From NCBI GenBank assembly GCA_039566865.1, contig CM076955.1:17963501-18027500 (forward strand): a stretch of 64,000 bases of DNA, given 5' to 3'. Made by a program: the position numbers and the translations under genes. The stretch is from Aurelia coerulea. Lineage: Eukaryota; Cnidaria; Scyphozoa; Semaeostomeae; Ulmaridae. The notes below the pieces were generated by a model, which worked only from the letters and a program-made list of their open reading frames with translations, did no database searches and had not been told where the DNA came from. Shown here piece by piece: positions 51,401 to 55,915 of the stretch; the stretch's first letter is position 1, and the number at the start of each line of letters is the position of its first letter.

Positions 51401-54400
51401 AATCTAAACAGGGTTCTTTATCATTCGCCATTGTCGTTGATTTGCATCAATAACAATTTTCGCTTCAGGTCACCTTTAACGAAGCTATCCTTGAGTTCCC
51501 AAGCCAGAAAGAAACGTTCTTCTCGCTACACGAGCTTAGAATTCACAAAATTTGATCGTGGTTTTCTACTGTAATTAGGCCTCGTTGCGAAACAGCAGTT
51601 TTTGAAGTTGTTTAAGAAATGGTAAATAAAGCAAAATATAAGTACTTTCCTATGAACTGAATTAAGAACGACGTTTCGAGCACAGCCCGTTATCAAGTAG
51701 CCTACGTCTAGACCCCTTATCCAACTGGAGAAAGGGTCTACGAATTAATGAGCGAAAGCTTGCTACTACAGTTCCAGATTTCTAGAACTTAATTTATGCA
51801 GCCTTTGTTTAGACGGGTTTCATACATTATTTGAATAGAGGATTAAAATAATTAATTGGGCAGCCGTAGCAAGCTTTATCTCTTTATTTCGTAGACCCTT
51901 TATTCTTTAGGATAATGGGTCTACTCGTAGGCTAGTCATCAAGCAAAGTAAGCTCAATATAGCCGACACTAATCAGGCTAAAGGACAAGAGGAATTTTTT
52001 GACCAAGAAATGGTCGCTGTGATAAAGATTGGAAGATTACCAAATTTTAAGGTTAACATGTTGACTATCGATAACGGATTCAACTTTTTGAATTGGCCCA
52101 CTGTACGATTTACGTAGCTCACCAGAAGTTAATACCTTTTTTATGGCGCCCTTGTCTCATTTAGAATATTTTGTTTTGCAGGATTATGAAAAATGCAGCT
52201 CAAGCATTGAAGCCAGCTTATTACTACAAGACATTGAGGTATTTTTACATATTTCTGAACACTTTCTTTTATCGTATCGTCTTTAGACAAAACGATTTTG
52301 TTGGGGAGATGAAGTGATGACCTTATTGTCTTGATACATTGTGTTTCAGCTTTGTTGAGGGCGAATCGACGTTGCTCACGTTGTCATGCGCATCGCTGCT
52401 TTTGTTTCTTCCCTTGTTCTCAACGGTCAAGCTAATTTGCATGTTACATAAGTGAAGTAAATGGCTACTACGCATGCGATCTGGAGCCCTTTTTGGGGGA
52501 TTCCTTGAGTCTCACAACTTAGCCTGTTCGTATCCCCAATCCCCAACAAGATTAAAACGAGCTGAGTAAAGGCTGACCTGCACTGTAGTAGTTTTGGTCG
52601 GCGACCTGCGCGCTTGCCTATTGCTCATGCTCTCTAGAAACAGGGCATGCGCACTGAGTGAGTGTACTGGTCGCCGACCGAAACTACTGTAAGTAGTAAT
52701 CTCGTGGTAATAGACCTTTTAGCTACTCTGCGAAAGAACGTGATCCAATGATATTTTGATACATCTTGCAGAAATTTTCACTCAGTCGAACCTTTCGTAT
52801 CAAAATATTTAAAAATATCACTCGATCCGATCCAGACTTTTTTGAAGCATAGCTAAAAGGTCTATTGAACTTTTTTGTTACTGCTGGTCGCGGACAATGG
52901 ACCTTTTAGCTTGCTACAAAAGAGTCCGGATTGTACGACGAGCACAATCCATTTGGGTGGAAAAAGGGCCTAAGGTGAAATTTTCGAGAATTTCCCCCAC
53001 AGCTTTGAAAATAGAATGGCTCGTTATTCGGCGAATTTTGGAGATAAATTGGAGATTAAAAGTGTTTCAGTGAAAAAATACAGTTTTCCGTCGATTTTTG
53101 ACATGCCGCGGCCGTTTACTCCTCGCAAAACGGAGTTACGGCGTAAAACGGGGTAGGCCGAAATTATTCCCCATTTTTGGGGGGCGCGCGCTCTGCTTCT
53201 GGGGGCAATATTGAACCCCAAATTGCGTTATTAGACTCGCAGACGAATGGTTCCTTGAAAACTTTTTTCCGTTTTGAAATCAGGCGTGTAACCATGGAGC
53301 ATCGACTCCAAACGTAACGTCGGGTCGGAAAATCGCAACATTTATTTTTCAACCCCTTGTTCTGACGTCATAATGACCCCAAAATTCCTGAAACCCCAAA
53401 ATTCGGATGCGCCCTGGTTCATTACCCCTCGTAAACTGGATTGAACGTTATTTCATACATTTTATACGGCAGAATTCTGATAAAAATTTCGAACGTGTAT
53501 AATAATGAATGAAGCTCTAACGCCCCTCGATAGAACCTTTCGAATAATAACACATAGACCGGGTGTCCCAAAAAAAACGCAACAGATTCAACAAATTCTG
53601 ACGCAAGCTGTTTCAGATCAATAATAAAATGAATATTTTTTTCAAAATCAGCAATGATTAGATTAGATTTTGATATATTTTTCAGAATTTTTGATGGCTA
53701 GATTAGATTGAAGAGTTAAAAATCAACAAACTTCAAATTTGCTGTCAGGGCAAAACCAGAGCTACCAGCATTAGTACAAAGTATACTGTAAAATTAAAAG
53801 CATGGCAATATTTGAAACTTACATAATTACAAACAAGCACACAATTTCATCAAGAAACTGAACAAAGAGATCCCTTACTGATTTATGAGTTATCTGTTCT
53901 CGAGGGAGCTCTCAGTATTCATTTATAATTGAAAGTATAAATCTAATAATGTCCTATTCATCTTTAAAAAAGTAAGCAACCATCATGCACACTTAAAAAG
54001 CACGACTGTGTTTGTCAGAAATCTTTATGAAAGTGTCTGTTCAATGTTCAATTAAATTGTGTGTTTGCGTGTTTGTCAGCAATGCTTTGCAATTGCAGGG
54101 ATTGTCATGTTTTACAATTTGACATTATGATTCACCATTGTTAATGCAGCAGCTCTGGTTTTGACCTGGGGGCAATTTTGAAGTTTGCTAATTTCTAACT
54201 CTACTACCAAGTCACCAGAAATACTGGCAAATATATCCCAATTCAATCTAATTATTGCAGGTTATGGTTTGCATTAGAATTTGTCAAATCTGTAGCGTTT
54301 TATTTGGGACAGACATCCGGTAGCAGTCGCTCGATCCAGATTGCTTTGTAAGAATAGCTAAAATCGTTTGTGTCTAATATTATAACCAAAACCTAGCTGA

Positions 54401-54844
54401 ACTCTGAAAAGATGAAAATTAAAAAGCCCGTTTATTTCATGAAAATTTTATGATGAGTATATTGGGATGATTCATTTGGCTCTTAATATGAAAGCCCGTC
54501 TTTTTCCACTATCAGAAAAGAACTTCTAAAATATTTTGTTTTGAAAATATCTTGTTTCTCAAAGATTCCTACTTGGATACATAAACGTTATGGTCAAGAA
54601 AAAGGCGATGATTCATAATAAAAGCACATTAGTTGTGCATTACGATGAATTACAGTTTCATGAAAACCCCTCCCCCATTCTCAAGCCTTTATTATCTTTA
54701 ATAGCTGTAATCTGTCTTTTAAAACAGGTTAGAAGAGGCCACGGAGTTTTAGCCACGTCTCGAAGAGTTGGACCAGAACTATCAAAAAAGATTCACACAC
54801 TACTGACGTCAGTTCAAGGTGACGCTGAACTGGCAAAGTCATGA
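20725..54844 (+). CDS. EME1: EME1, MUS81-partner endonuclease subunit (11 exons found)
   Basis: Joined exons 20725-21407, 22951-23130, 24224-24271, 25967-26134, 33073-33165, 34012-34124, 48581-48772, 48904-48964, 50246-50371, 52182-52238 and 54728-54844 have matching phases, GT-AG borders and give about 611 residues (vertebrate EME1 is about 570-580). EME1 forms the nuclear MUS81-EME1 nuclease, which cuts branched DNA such as stalled forks and Holliday junctions. Visible here: an acidic repeat-bearing N-terminus, a Lys/Glu-rich coiled coil, an ERCC4-type nuclease-like fold without the catalytic ERK motif (as in all EME proteins), a FTKAVAE..YKK block, and a C-terminal tandem helix-hairpin-helix part with AAAIVQKYPSP and TSRRVGPELS-like (ATSRRVGPELSKKI) motifs. 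These last blocks closely match EME1. The start is unresolved. Introns are heavily loaded with transposons. Confidence 0.92.
20865..21350 (+). repeat. EME1: 162-bp coding tandem repeat, 3 copies
   Basis: Copies at 20865-21026, 21027-21188 and 21189-21350, each exactly 162 bp (54 codons), beginning GGAAGATTAAAA. They differ by a few substitutions per pair and all keep the frame. Each holds an acidic-flanked hydrophobic core (DFPIV) that could bind a partner such as SUMO or another repair protein; that role is a guess. Confidence 0.93.
21640..22050 (-). pseudogene. LINE 3' end fragment, minus orientation
   Basis: On the minus strand this reads WNSLASDLKSATNINTF then HKIKENVF, closely matching the fragment at 19060-19560, and ends in the same TTATTTCCATAATGGTCCCC tail. 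It lies in the EME1 intron after 21407. Confidence 0.75.
22412..22498. repeat. 37-bp-arm hairpin
   Basis: Arms 22412-22448 and 22462-22498 are inverse copies with about four mismatches, around a 13-base loop. The arms end in TTATTAAACGATTA on the outside and CATGCTGGAAAATATT next to the loop. It is in an EME1 intron. It may be one end of a foldback element continuing to about 22835, where CATTATATGGC at 22507 is mirrored by GCCATATAAT. Confidence 0.7.
22951..23130 (+). CDS. EME1: EME1 exon, Lys/Glu-rich coiled coil
   Basis: 60 codons, phase 0 at both ends, acceptor AATAACAG and donor AAG|GTAGGG. Almost all residues are Lys, Glu, Gln, Arg, Ala or Ser, predicting a highly charged helix; this matches the charged segment that precedes the nuclease-like domain in EME1 proteins. 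Confidence 0.85.
24224..24271 (+). CDS. EME1: EME1 short exon
   Basis: 16 codons, phase 0 at both ends, acceptor CCTTTTCACAG, donor AAG|GTAAGT. It ends in DQCLK, and the next exon begins HITAVVD: together these align with the CLKHI-V-LD start of the nuclease-like domain of EME1. Confidence 0.85.
24367..24860. mobile_element. TA-flanked MITE, CCGGGTGAGT ends
   Basis: Inverted ends CCGGGTGAGT...AAAAGGCCCGGCGTTTGAAA and TTTCAAACGCTGGGCCTTTT...ACTCACCCGG are bordered by TA on each side. Inner inverted blocks (GCTCCATGAATAT/ATATTCATGGAGC) extend the stem. It is about 494 bp, in an EME1 intron. A short piece of a similar end (TACCGGGTGACTCAAAAC) occurs at 50402. Confidence 0.75.
25631..25862. mobile_element. 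232-bp Tc1/mariner-like MITE, CAGTTAAGCCCG ends
   Basis: Inverted ends CAGTTAAGCCCGAAATTATT and the exact inverse at the right are flanked by TA. The arms continue as imperfect inverse copies (CATACCTATGCCAAATT). This complete copy explains a second, interrupted copy at 35064-36057. Confidence 0.88.
25967..26134 (+). CDS. EME1: EME1 exon, start of nuclease-like domain
   Basis: 56 codons, phase 0 at both ends, acceptor CTTTCTTGCAG, donor CAG|GTGAGT. Encodes the first strand-helix-strand of the ERCC4-like fold (ITAVVDTEAL, GILQGLENMGVQYEVK) and an SxxW-x-R block. The catalytic acidic residues of MUS81 are absent, as expected for EME1. Confidence 0.88.
26254..26447 (-). mobile_element. tRNA-derived SINE, minus strand
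   Basis: On the minus strand an RNA polymerase III A box (TGGCGCAGTGG, 26428-26438) and B box (GGTTCGATACC) are set as in a tRNA. They are followed by a tRNA-unrelated body and a (GAAGGT)n-type tail. The A box fits the consensus fully and the B box at 10 of 11 positions. A diverged copy is at 29988-30177. Confidence 0.8.
26581..26820. mobile_element. 240-bp MITE, GTGTAATTTGATACAGATTA ends
   Basis: The left end GTGTAATTTGATACAGATTA and the right end TAATCTGTATCAAATTACAC are exact inverse copies of 20 bp, and the homology continues inward with gaps (TTTCGGTCGG / CCGACCGCAA). It lies in an EME1 intron. Target duplication unclear. Confidence 0.75.
27000..27890. other. Intron sequence, no recognisable feature
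   Basis: Only short ORFs, some beginning at non-ATG codons. A GCGCATGCG palindrome at 26849-26857, just before this stretch, resembles an NRF-1 site, but no supported exon follows. Confidence 0.4.
27930..28060. repeat. Degenerate direct repeat, CAGCATTGGATCA motif x3
   Basis: CACAGCATTGGATCA or close variants recur at roughly 50-65-bp spacing in this intronic segment. Confidence 0.6.
28270..28563. mobile_element. hAT-like MITE, CCCGGGGGG ends, 8-bp TSD
   Basis: Bounded by C/G-run ends (CCCGGGGG... and ...CCCCCCGG) and by the 8-bp direct repeat GATGCTGA (28262-28269 and 28564-28571). Same family as 34378-34706 and 45616-45933. Confidence 0.75.
28988..29476. mobile_element. Dispersed 'ggcgtac' repeat, second copy
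   Basis: Runs in the opposite orientation to the copy at 9045-9655, sharing the G/C runs, the GGGAGAGGCATTCTAAG block and the TTTTCCGAGCGTCTGAAG block. Ends are GTGGCGTACC and the inverse GCGTACGCAACT. Confidence 0.7.
29988..30177 (+). mobile_element. tRNA-derived SINE, diverged plus-strand copy
   Basis: Shares the head GGTGTTGTGGCGCAGT, the block ATCCTCTGACTTTGCAG, the body (GACTCAATTAGGTCT) and the tail (TTCACCTTCGCC) with the SINE at 26254-26447. The B box is decayed, so the copy is older. Confidence 0.75.
30180..31090. other. Intron sequence, no recognisable feature
   Basis: AT-rich; no exon-like or repeat-like signal that I can support. Confidence 0.4.
31098..31160. repeat. 28-bp near-perfect hairpin
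   Basis: Arms 31098-31125 and 31133-31160 are inverse copies with a single mismatch, around a 7-base loop (GAATTAA). The arm begins GACTGGTTACTCCGAAGTAA. In an EME1 intron. It could be a minimal palindromic element or a small-RNA precursor. Confidence 0.9.
31170..32460. other. Intron sequence, no recognisable feature
   Basis: No supported gene or element. AT-rich with short ORFs only. Confidence 0.4.
32468..33042. mobile_element. Palindromic element, 'GGTGGGTGTAAAATT' family, copy 1
   Basis: Starts with CATAGGGCTCAAATCTTTG and GGTGGGTGTAAAATTC and ends with the inverse (GAATTTTACATCCACC, AAAGATTTGA). Arms of roughly 200 bp contain the mirrored blocks GTAAATCTGC / GGCAGATTTAC and CAAAATGGCAGC / GCTGCCATTTTG. 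A CRE-like TGACGTCA sits near 32702. It ends about 30 bp before the next EME1 exon. Relatives: 36237-36745, 54868-55085, 63955-64000. Confidence 0.75.
33073..33165 (+). CDS. EME1: EME1 exon
   Basis: 31 codons, phase 0 at both ends, acceptor TTTTATTGCAG, donor ATG|GTGAGA. Its ILMRIKAANFSKMVE block fits the EME1 segment (VLVLLRAEAFVSM-like) in the nuclease-like domain. Confidence 0.85.
33285..33630. mobile_element. MITE, GGGGCTGGGTCACGTAA ends
   Basis: Left end GGGGGCTGGGTCACGTAA and right end TTACGTGACCCAGCCCC are inverse copies; stem homology extends inward (GTAAACAAAC / GTTTGTTTAC allowing a gap). It lies in the EME1 intron between 33165 and 34012. Confidence 0.75.
34012..34124 (+). CDS. 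EME1: EME1 exon
   Basis: 113 bp, begins in phase 0 and ends in phase 2 (…ACG AA|GTAAGA). Acceptor CTCGTTTAG. Encodes a helix (VLGCIEQAERLLP) and the strand ITILVTGM, matching the LSLVIVDQEK-type strand of EME1. The next exon, 14.4 kb away at 48581, starts with the single base that completes the split Lys codon. Confidence 0.87.
34378..34706. mobile_element. hAT-like MITE, perfect 8-bp TSD
   Basis: Ends CCCGGGGGGGGGGTACTTAG and TACCCCCCCCCCCGGG are inverse; the element (329 bp) is flanked by the perfect 8-bp repeat TGTGAATG (34370-34377, 34707-34714). Interior has repeated TTTTCTAAAGCCGG motifs. Same family as 28270-28563 and 45616-45933. Confidence 0.85.
35064..36057. mobile_element. CAGTTAAGCCCG MITE interrupted by a LINE fragment
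   Basis: The outer parts 35064-35194 and 35969-36057 together equal the reverse complement of the complete MITE at 25631-25862, with TA at each border. The middle (35195-35968) is absent from that copy and is a LINE 3' fragment. So the MITE was in place first and the LINE landed in it. Confidence 0.88.
35195..35968 (+). pseudogene. 5'-truncated CR1/L2-like LINE inside a MITE
   Basis: The + strand frame to the stop at 35847 (from about 35197, no ATG start) encodes the RT C-terminal part: KYLGMQIDKHLAWDEHI, RGIVEPHLRYCCSVWG, LQKLQNRAARIVTNSSYD, and VWNLL near the end. The catalytic region is missing. A TTTATTTATTTATT run and a ~100-bp 3' UTR follow. No clear target duplication at the junctions (…CAAGG / AATGAG…). 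Confidence 0.85.
36237..36745. mobile_element. Palindromic 'GGTGGGTGT' element, copy 2
   Basis: Left end CATAGGGCTCAAATC and right end GATTTGAGCCCTATG are exact inverse copies; TA inside both ends would serve as a duplicated target. Arms mirror each other through CAAAATGGCGGC / GCCGCCATTT. The 67-codon ORF reading into its left end (36131-36271) is discussed under rejected items. Confidence 0.78.
36823..37138 (-). repeat. BEL/Pao 3' LTR
   Basis: 316 bp. On the element strand it starts TGTGGAGGAG and ends TTTCCATA. It lacks the common terminal CA. It differs from the other LTR at about two positions. Confidence 0.95.
37139..37155 (-). other. Polypurine tract
   Basis: On the element strand AGCAGGGGGGAGTG directly precedes the 3' LTR, the expected site for second-strand priming. 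The last five bases (GAGTG) happen to equal the target duplication. Confidence 0.7.
37157..42574 (-). CDS. BEL/Pao gag-pol polyprotein, intact 1805 residues
   Basis: Starts at an ATG 56 bp inside the 5' LTR border and ends 19 bp before the 3' LTR. In order: gag-like region (DUF1759 type, about residues 130-300, with KLEMSKFTGKPEQWQEF); three zinc knuckles (CAYCKGNHLHEDC, CFICMRKGHMAGGC, CAVCKGKHHVSIC; about 355-410); aspartic protease with the catalytic LFDSGSQRSF (about 460); RT with GDIEKAFLNV and catalytic YVDD (about 810-890); RNase H with GFADASQRAY (about 1083); integrase with a HHCC zinc domain (about 1390-1430) and D,D,E core (GIDFAGP, LSDNAKT, WMAGFYERM; about 1463-1570); a C-terminal DUF5641-type tail. 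All catalytic residues I can check are present and there is no stop or frameshift, a sign of a recent insertion. Confidence 0.96.
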   Translation of the reverse strand: MSELKKKLKKRTGHRAFITQTLKATKDCVDQEKFKENSDLPFQLNSKLSEQLELVQVLDSEILDLLTGEVGEKEDGEAILAKEICDAGGIRSEIKTALRALDRVMKEDRELQDSASSLGEVSGSGSGLQSLQHKVYARLPKLEMSKFTGKPEQWQEFWDTFESSVHKNPDVADIDKFAYLRRYVTDSAKPCIAGFRTTAANYHLAVEALQQRFGKKSVIQQAHIDALMNVQPVFHDWDAARLRKLYDSVECNHRGLQALDIDPITYQSIVVPAVVKKLPEGIRLQLTRGRDFNAWTVDELLDYLRVEVELREEHYNISGQKFERKIAKNSSGNQNDARPISASTLTTKTVKSLFCAYCKGNHLHEDCTEITDVNERKQLVRKYGRCFICMRKGHMAGGCNSNLMCAVCKGKHHVSICDKNSGDHATVIEASQSPTLHVGVETGIVLQTAQGLVKGNSKPVKVRVLFDSGSQRSFITLRTVQSAGLVAKRKEWLEISTFGQQGKDRGLKEVFELEIASLDRKQCVKMEAYAVQNISSIRNEHIERRKAEFSHLKGLWFSDVCKGKEQLEVDILIGSDYLWCFHVGGTRRGELHEPVAVETKLGWVLSGPMKGERKVNEVNVSFVGHTPVIANEDVKQEEGFEELEKSVRKLWDYETVGIREEENVHDTLKDRISFNGIRYTVELPWKEGHERLSSNYWNSLQRLKAQVRRLQQEPEILVEYDRVIKEQLEKGIIEPVCELESEGKPYYLPHHPVIRKDAKTTKLRVVYDASAKPGGKGVSLNDCLHVGPALTPMLYDVLIRFREKRVAVVGDIEKAFLNVEVAEKDRDSLRFLWVEDVNAKVVNPIEYRFCRAVFGVNCSPFLLNATVQYHLDTFLDEDPKFVQAMKKSLYVDDWVGGHSNPEEAIKLFDVARSRMMKGGFRLRKWLTNDPKVRCEMNKVECEKGPLEVGNEEQTFVKETIGPKEVGGKEKVLGMLWDCDSDEFIYSFSKMVERMRELNPTKRNILSILASLYDPLGVISPIVVSLKVLFQELCVDKVPWDQELTGERCKRWKSWMSELERAKEIKIPRCVYGSGKEAVKCKLVGFADASQRAYCAVIYLVSESMGEVNVTLLTSKTRVAPVNAQTIPRLELMAARTLAQLMDTVRNALAGEVEIDQVKYFSDSKTVLCWIANRNEWKIFVKHRVNEILKWSKKEDWGYCPSAENPADVGSRGVGAHGLTETELWWNGPKWLKTPGEGFPTPAIEIETEESSVEMKKSCVLKVSIEETSNVECIMEIEKFSNLNRLYRVTAYVRRFIYNLRAKKKGVQRKNGELGRDEMIGAERVWILAAQAKLKNQDNYAGLEKELRIIEYNGLLKCKGRLNNSDLSLEGKQPIILPRNHCLTKLIIKECHNRVYHSGLRATLAELRSRFWVPRGRQKVKNTIRDCWVCRKIQGKSFSPQPVADLPEFRVREAPAFANVGIDFAGPLYVKEKGGLMSKCYITVFSCCVTRAVHLELVPDLSTIAFLNCLRRFAARRGTPQLILSDNAKTFKAAKQLLNKLFKDEKVKGYISRNRIEWKFILAKSPWMAGFYERMVGTVKRCLRKVLSNARVRYDELETILIEVEGTINSRPLTYEYDEVGSEVLTPAHLIYGRRLMNIPDEDLEDDIAEGKYLARLRYLAKLKEHFWSRWRKEYLTDLREYHKLDHAEPDRIIQLREPVLVYEEKVSRCNWKMGVVEKLVVGRDGRVRGAKIKLMAKGKPVYIDRPIQKLYPLEGKEQIARNRQVSEDVEEPNTPVAEIHSEPPVRSKRAAAVDSGWKTRQMLEP
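42611..42626 (-). other. Candidate primer-binding site
   Basis: On the element strand TGGTCACAACCGAGCC starts three bases after the 5' LTR. TGG complements a tRNA 3' CCA end, as expected for priming; the tRNA is not identified. Confidence 0.5.
42630..42945 (-). repeat. BEL/Pao 5' LTR
   Basis: 316 bp, matching 36823-37138 except for about two substitutions, and bordered on its outside by the CACTC target duplication. Confidence 0.95.
43553..44110. repeat. Degenerate ~130-155-bp direct repeats
   Basis: A block beginning ATGATCTCTGTTTACCGTCG recurs in diverged form near 43685, 43840 and 44077, each followed by TTGGAATGGTAGA-like and CAGTGTTTAYAT-like words. No protein-coding sense. Confidence 0.6.
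44465..44707. mobile_element. Foldback (Mutator-like) element, single arm
   Basis: Contains only the right arm of the foldback family at 49280, 55916 and 59697, ending in AAAATCTGTCCTTGTT. The left arm is missing, so it is a truncated copy. The 112-codon ORF here is part of the arm and recurs in all copies. Confidence 0.8.
45407..45432. repeat. (TTG)n microsatellite
   Basis: About nine TTG units in an EME1 intron. Confidence 0.9.
45616..45933. mobile_element. hAT-like MITE, inverted copy
   Basis: Ends CCCGGGGGGGGGGTACTTGA and AAGTACCCCCCCCCC; flanked by an 8-bp GTTTTTTT repeat (low complexity, so weaker). Interior is the inverse of 34378-34706, with CTAGAAAAA motifs. Confidence 0.75.
46430..46644. 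repeat. 107-bp tandem duplication
   Basis: Two head-to-tail copies beginning CTTACAAACATGCTCCTTAT at 46430 and 46537, nearly identical, each ending CCCTTCCACGCGT. Confidence 0.92.
46650..47390. other. Intron sequence, no recognisable feature
   Basis: AT-rich, no supported exon, RNA or element. Confidence 0.4.
47430..47692 (-). mobile_element. SINE with tRNA-like head and 5S-like segment
   Basis: On the minus strand: an A box TGGCCGAGCGG (full consensus match, Leu/Ser tRNA style), then a B-box-like GGTCAAACTCC, overlapped by words shared with 5S rRNA (GAAGTTAAGC, GGTCG, GGATGGGTGACC), then a body ending in an A-rich AAAAATAAA tail (47393-47430). A tail fragment of the same body occurs at 62365-62450. 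See findings for the mixed promoter. Confidence 0.75.
48162..48250. repeat. (ATTC)n microsatellite
   Basis: About 20 tetranucleotide units with CGTTC variants. It sits at the 3' end of the minus-strand LINE fragment next to it, so it may be that element's tail. Confidence 0.9.
48285..48500 (-). pseudogene. LINE RT C-terminal fragment
   Basis: Minus-strand frame reads YFGNKLWQFLPQEIKQS and then FKKQISRW and CNRRL, the standard tail of CR1/L2-like RTs. 5'-truncated; it lies about 80 bp before the next EME1 exon in the antisense direction. Confidence 0.75.
48581..48772 (+). CDS. EME1: EME1 exon, end of nuclease-like domain
   Basis: 192 bp, starts with the one base completing the codon split at 34124, ends in phase 2 at AA|GTACGT. 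Acceptor TGTTTATTTAG. Encodes a basic linker (KAKAASKRTQG), then LEDVLLRLELQYNCCVHF and the strongly conserved CSFTKAVAEKPYK, close to vertebrate EME1 CAFTKAVAEAPFK. Confidence 0.93.
48904..48964 (+). CDS. EME1: EME1 exon
   Basis: 61 bp: one base to complete the Lys codon, then 20 codons; donor AGG|GTAAGT, phase 0. Acceptor CTTGTTTCAG. Matches the KKLRDE-like segment onward in EME1. Confidence 0.85.
49280..49880. mobile_element. Foldback (Mutator-like) element, 9-bp TSD with 2 mismatches
   Basis: About 600 bp, made of two long inverse arms (roughly 230 bp or more each) ending AACAAAGGACAGATTTTG and CAAAATCTGTCCTTGTT. Flanks GTTCTAGAA (49271-49279) and GTTCTGGAG (49881-49889) match at 7 of 9 positions. 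It lies in the EME1 intron between 48964 and 50246. Confidence 0.85.
50246..50371 (+). CDS. EME1: EME1 exon, first helix-hairpin-helix part
   Basis: 42 codons, phase 0 at both ends, acceptor CATTTTCTAG, donor AAG|GTTAGT. Encodes LLEVWSRQLQQFKGV and AAAIVQKYPSP, which match the W-RQIQQL and AVVNAYPSP blocks of EME1. This region contacts DNA and MUS81. Confidence 0.93.
50485..50790 (-). pseudogene. LINE RT C-terminal fragment
   Basis: Minus-strand frame reads MHEKRGKEIL..., KKGFDYTGLSVRNNIPIEIR and FKKLY-like end (NNLKKLY), the tail of a CR1/L2-like RT. Distinct from the other fragments in the window. Confidence 0.7.
50979..51475. mobile_element. piggyBac-like MITE with TTAA target sites
   Basis: Ends AGGTGATCTGAAACGAAGAT and CGCTTCAGGTCACCT are inverse copies, flanked by TTAA on both sides (50975-50978, 51476-51479). 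Arms continue as imperfect inverse sequence, including GATATCTTGTTTCATTTTCA / TGAAAACGAAATGAGATATC and ATGACGTCATTTTGTTTG / CAAACAAAATGACG. In an EME1 intron. Confidence 0.8.
52182..52238 (+). CDS. EME1: EME1 exon
   Basis: 19 codons, phase 0 at both ends, acceptor TTTTGTTTTGCAG, donor GAG|GTATTT. Encodes DYEKCSSSIEASLLLQDIE, which aligns with the C-x(n)-RQNLLADIQ segment before the last conserved block. Confidence 0.85.
52587..52688. mobile_element. 102-bp palindromic MITE
   Basis: Ends AGTAGTTTTGGTCGGCGACC and GGTCGCCGACCGAAACTACT are inverse with one mismatch. In an EME1 intron. Confidence 0.75.
52709..52866. mobile_element. 158-bp palindromic MITE, ATAGACCTTTTAGCT ends
   Basis: Ends AATAGACCTTTTAGCT and AGCTAAAAGGTCTATT are exact inverse copies. 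The related end GGACCTTTTAGCTTGCTAC begins at 52908 and may belong to a larger element reaching about 54370 (ATAGCTAAAATCG). Confidence 0.8.
52900..54370. mobile_element. Candidate composite element with inner MITE
   Basis: The outer ends CCTTTTAGCTTGCTACAAAA (about 52911) and TTGTAAGAATAGCTAAAA (about 54347-54364) are roughly inverse. Inside, CCGGGTGTCCCAAAAAAA (about 53559) and TTATTTGGGACAGACATCCGG (about 54300-54320) are inverse ends of a second element. This suggests a nested pair; the ends are diverged, so boundaries are approximate. Confidence 0.5.
54728..54844 (+). CDS. EME1: EME1 terminal exon, second helix-hairpin-helix
   Basis: 38 codons plus stop TGA, phase 0 start, acceptor TTTTAAAACAG. 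Encodes VRRGHGVLATSRRVGPELSK, nearly the same as the vertebrate VRRGEGVTSTSRRIGPELSR block, then a short variable tail. This is the strongest single match to EME1. Confidence 0.96.
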   Translation, partial: VRRGHGVLATSRRVGPELSKKIHTLLTSVQGDAELAKS

Positions 54845-54867
54845 GAAAATCACGGTAACTTATTGAA

Positions 54868-55085
54868 AGATTTAGAAATTTGATGACGTCACATCCTCAA
54901 ATGAATTGAAATGTGAGATGCGCTGCAATTTCGAAAAATATTCAGAACTTCTGAAAAGTCCAACGGTAGAATTATAGCAAAGTAGCCAAAGTTTCTTTAA
55001 AGCTATTCAATCAGAAGAAATAGGTCATAAAATTTTACACCCACCTTTTTACGCTAATATAAGATTTGGAACCTATGCTGTGTTT
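54868..55085. mobile_element. Half copy of the 'GGTGGGTGT' element in the EME1 3' UTR
   Basis: Starts about 24 bp after the EME1 stop with GATTTAGAAATTTGATGACG and ends with TTTTACACCCACCTTTTTA, matching the right half of 32468-33042. The EME1 3' UTR must run into it unless it is very short. No AATAAA was found within the first few hundred bases after the stop. Confidence 0.7.
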
Positions 55086-55339
55086 CGCGCCATTTCACCA
55101 TAGAATGGCATGATTACTGATGCATCAGGCAGTGGCACTTACGGCTGTTTGAATACAAACCTACAACGGAAACCAGACTTACAGGCGCATTTTCACTGAC
55201 AACGTTTCAAGAGAAAAGCAAAAGAAGGTTCCGGGGACTACTCACATCAGACAAAGGATTTCTCTATTGAAAAGCCAGTTCTCGGAAAGTCAATATTCAT
55301 TCGACTTATTATGTTAGTTAGCGCAGAATTTCTTTTCTG

Positions 55340-55412
55340 CGCCATTGAAACGATGCACATGTTTTTGGGTTCGAATCCCATCCTCGTCGCCAAATGTAGT
55401 GTCCTAAGACGC
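55340..55412 (+). other. tRNA-like B-box segment
   Basis: GGGTTCGAATCCCATCCTCG followed by TCGCCA looks like the T-arm and 3' end of a tRNA (full B-box match). The 5' part does not form a matching acceptor stem, so it is a tRNA pseudogene or a SINE head, not a working tRNA. Confidence 0.5.
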
Positions 55413-55915
55413 TTATTCATGTGCTACTGTGGCCGACATCTCGAAGGTGTGTACTCTAACAACTGCGTGTTCTAGTCTACACGTTGCTACATAATTCATG
55501 CTAATTATCCTAAACATTACATCTGTATAAATGGATGTGCTTATGCTATCAATTGTAAATGCCCTTGCATCGGAAAATATTAATGATTATTCATTTTAAC
55601 TTGGATACTATCTTCTGGATATCTTTGTATCAGCAAGAGCGAATTTTGTAAACAAAAGCCCTAGGCTTCCGAGAAAACAAAGCGATTTGCCTTTTAGAAG
55701 AATAGAGTTCAAACCTCTGAAAGCGCTCAATCAAATCAAAACAAACAGAGAAGGAGGAGAATTATGGCTGGCTGCACAGAAAATGTGAGATCTATTCTTG
55801 AGGCTGCCGCTTTATCTTAATCAGATCTGTATCCTTTGTTTTACAAAATTCGCCCATGCTCTTTGTATCTGTTCCATTTGCATTTTGAATGAAAACTAAA
55901 GTAATAGAAGGGATA

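Noticed and set aside
55320..55405. Functional tRNA gene
   Set aside because: Only the T-arm/B-box half fits; no matching 5' acceptor strand or anticodon arm.
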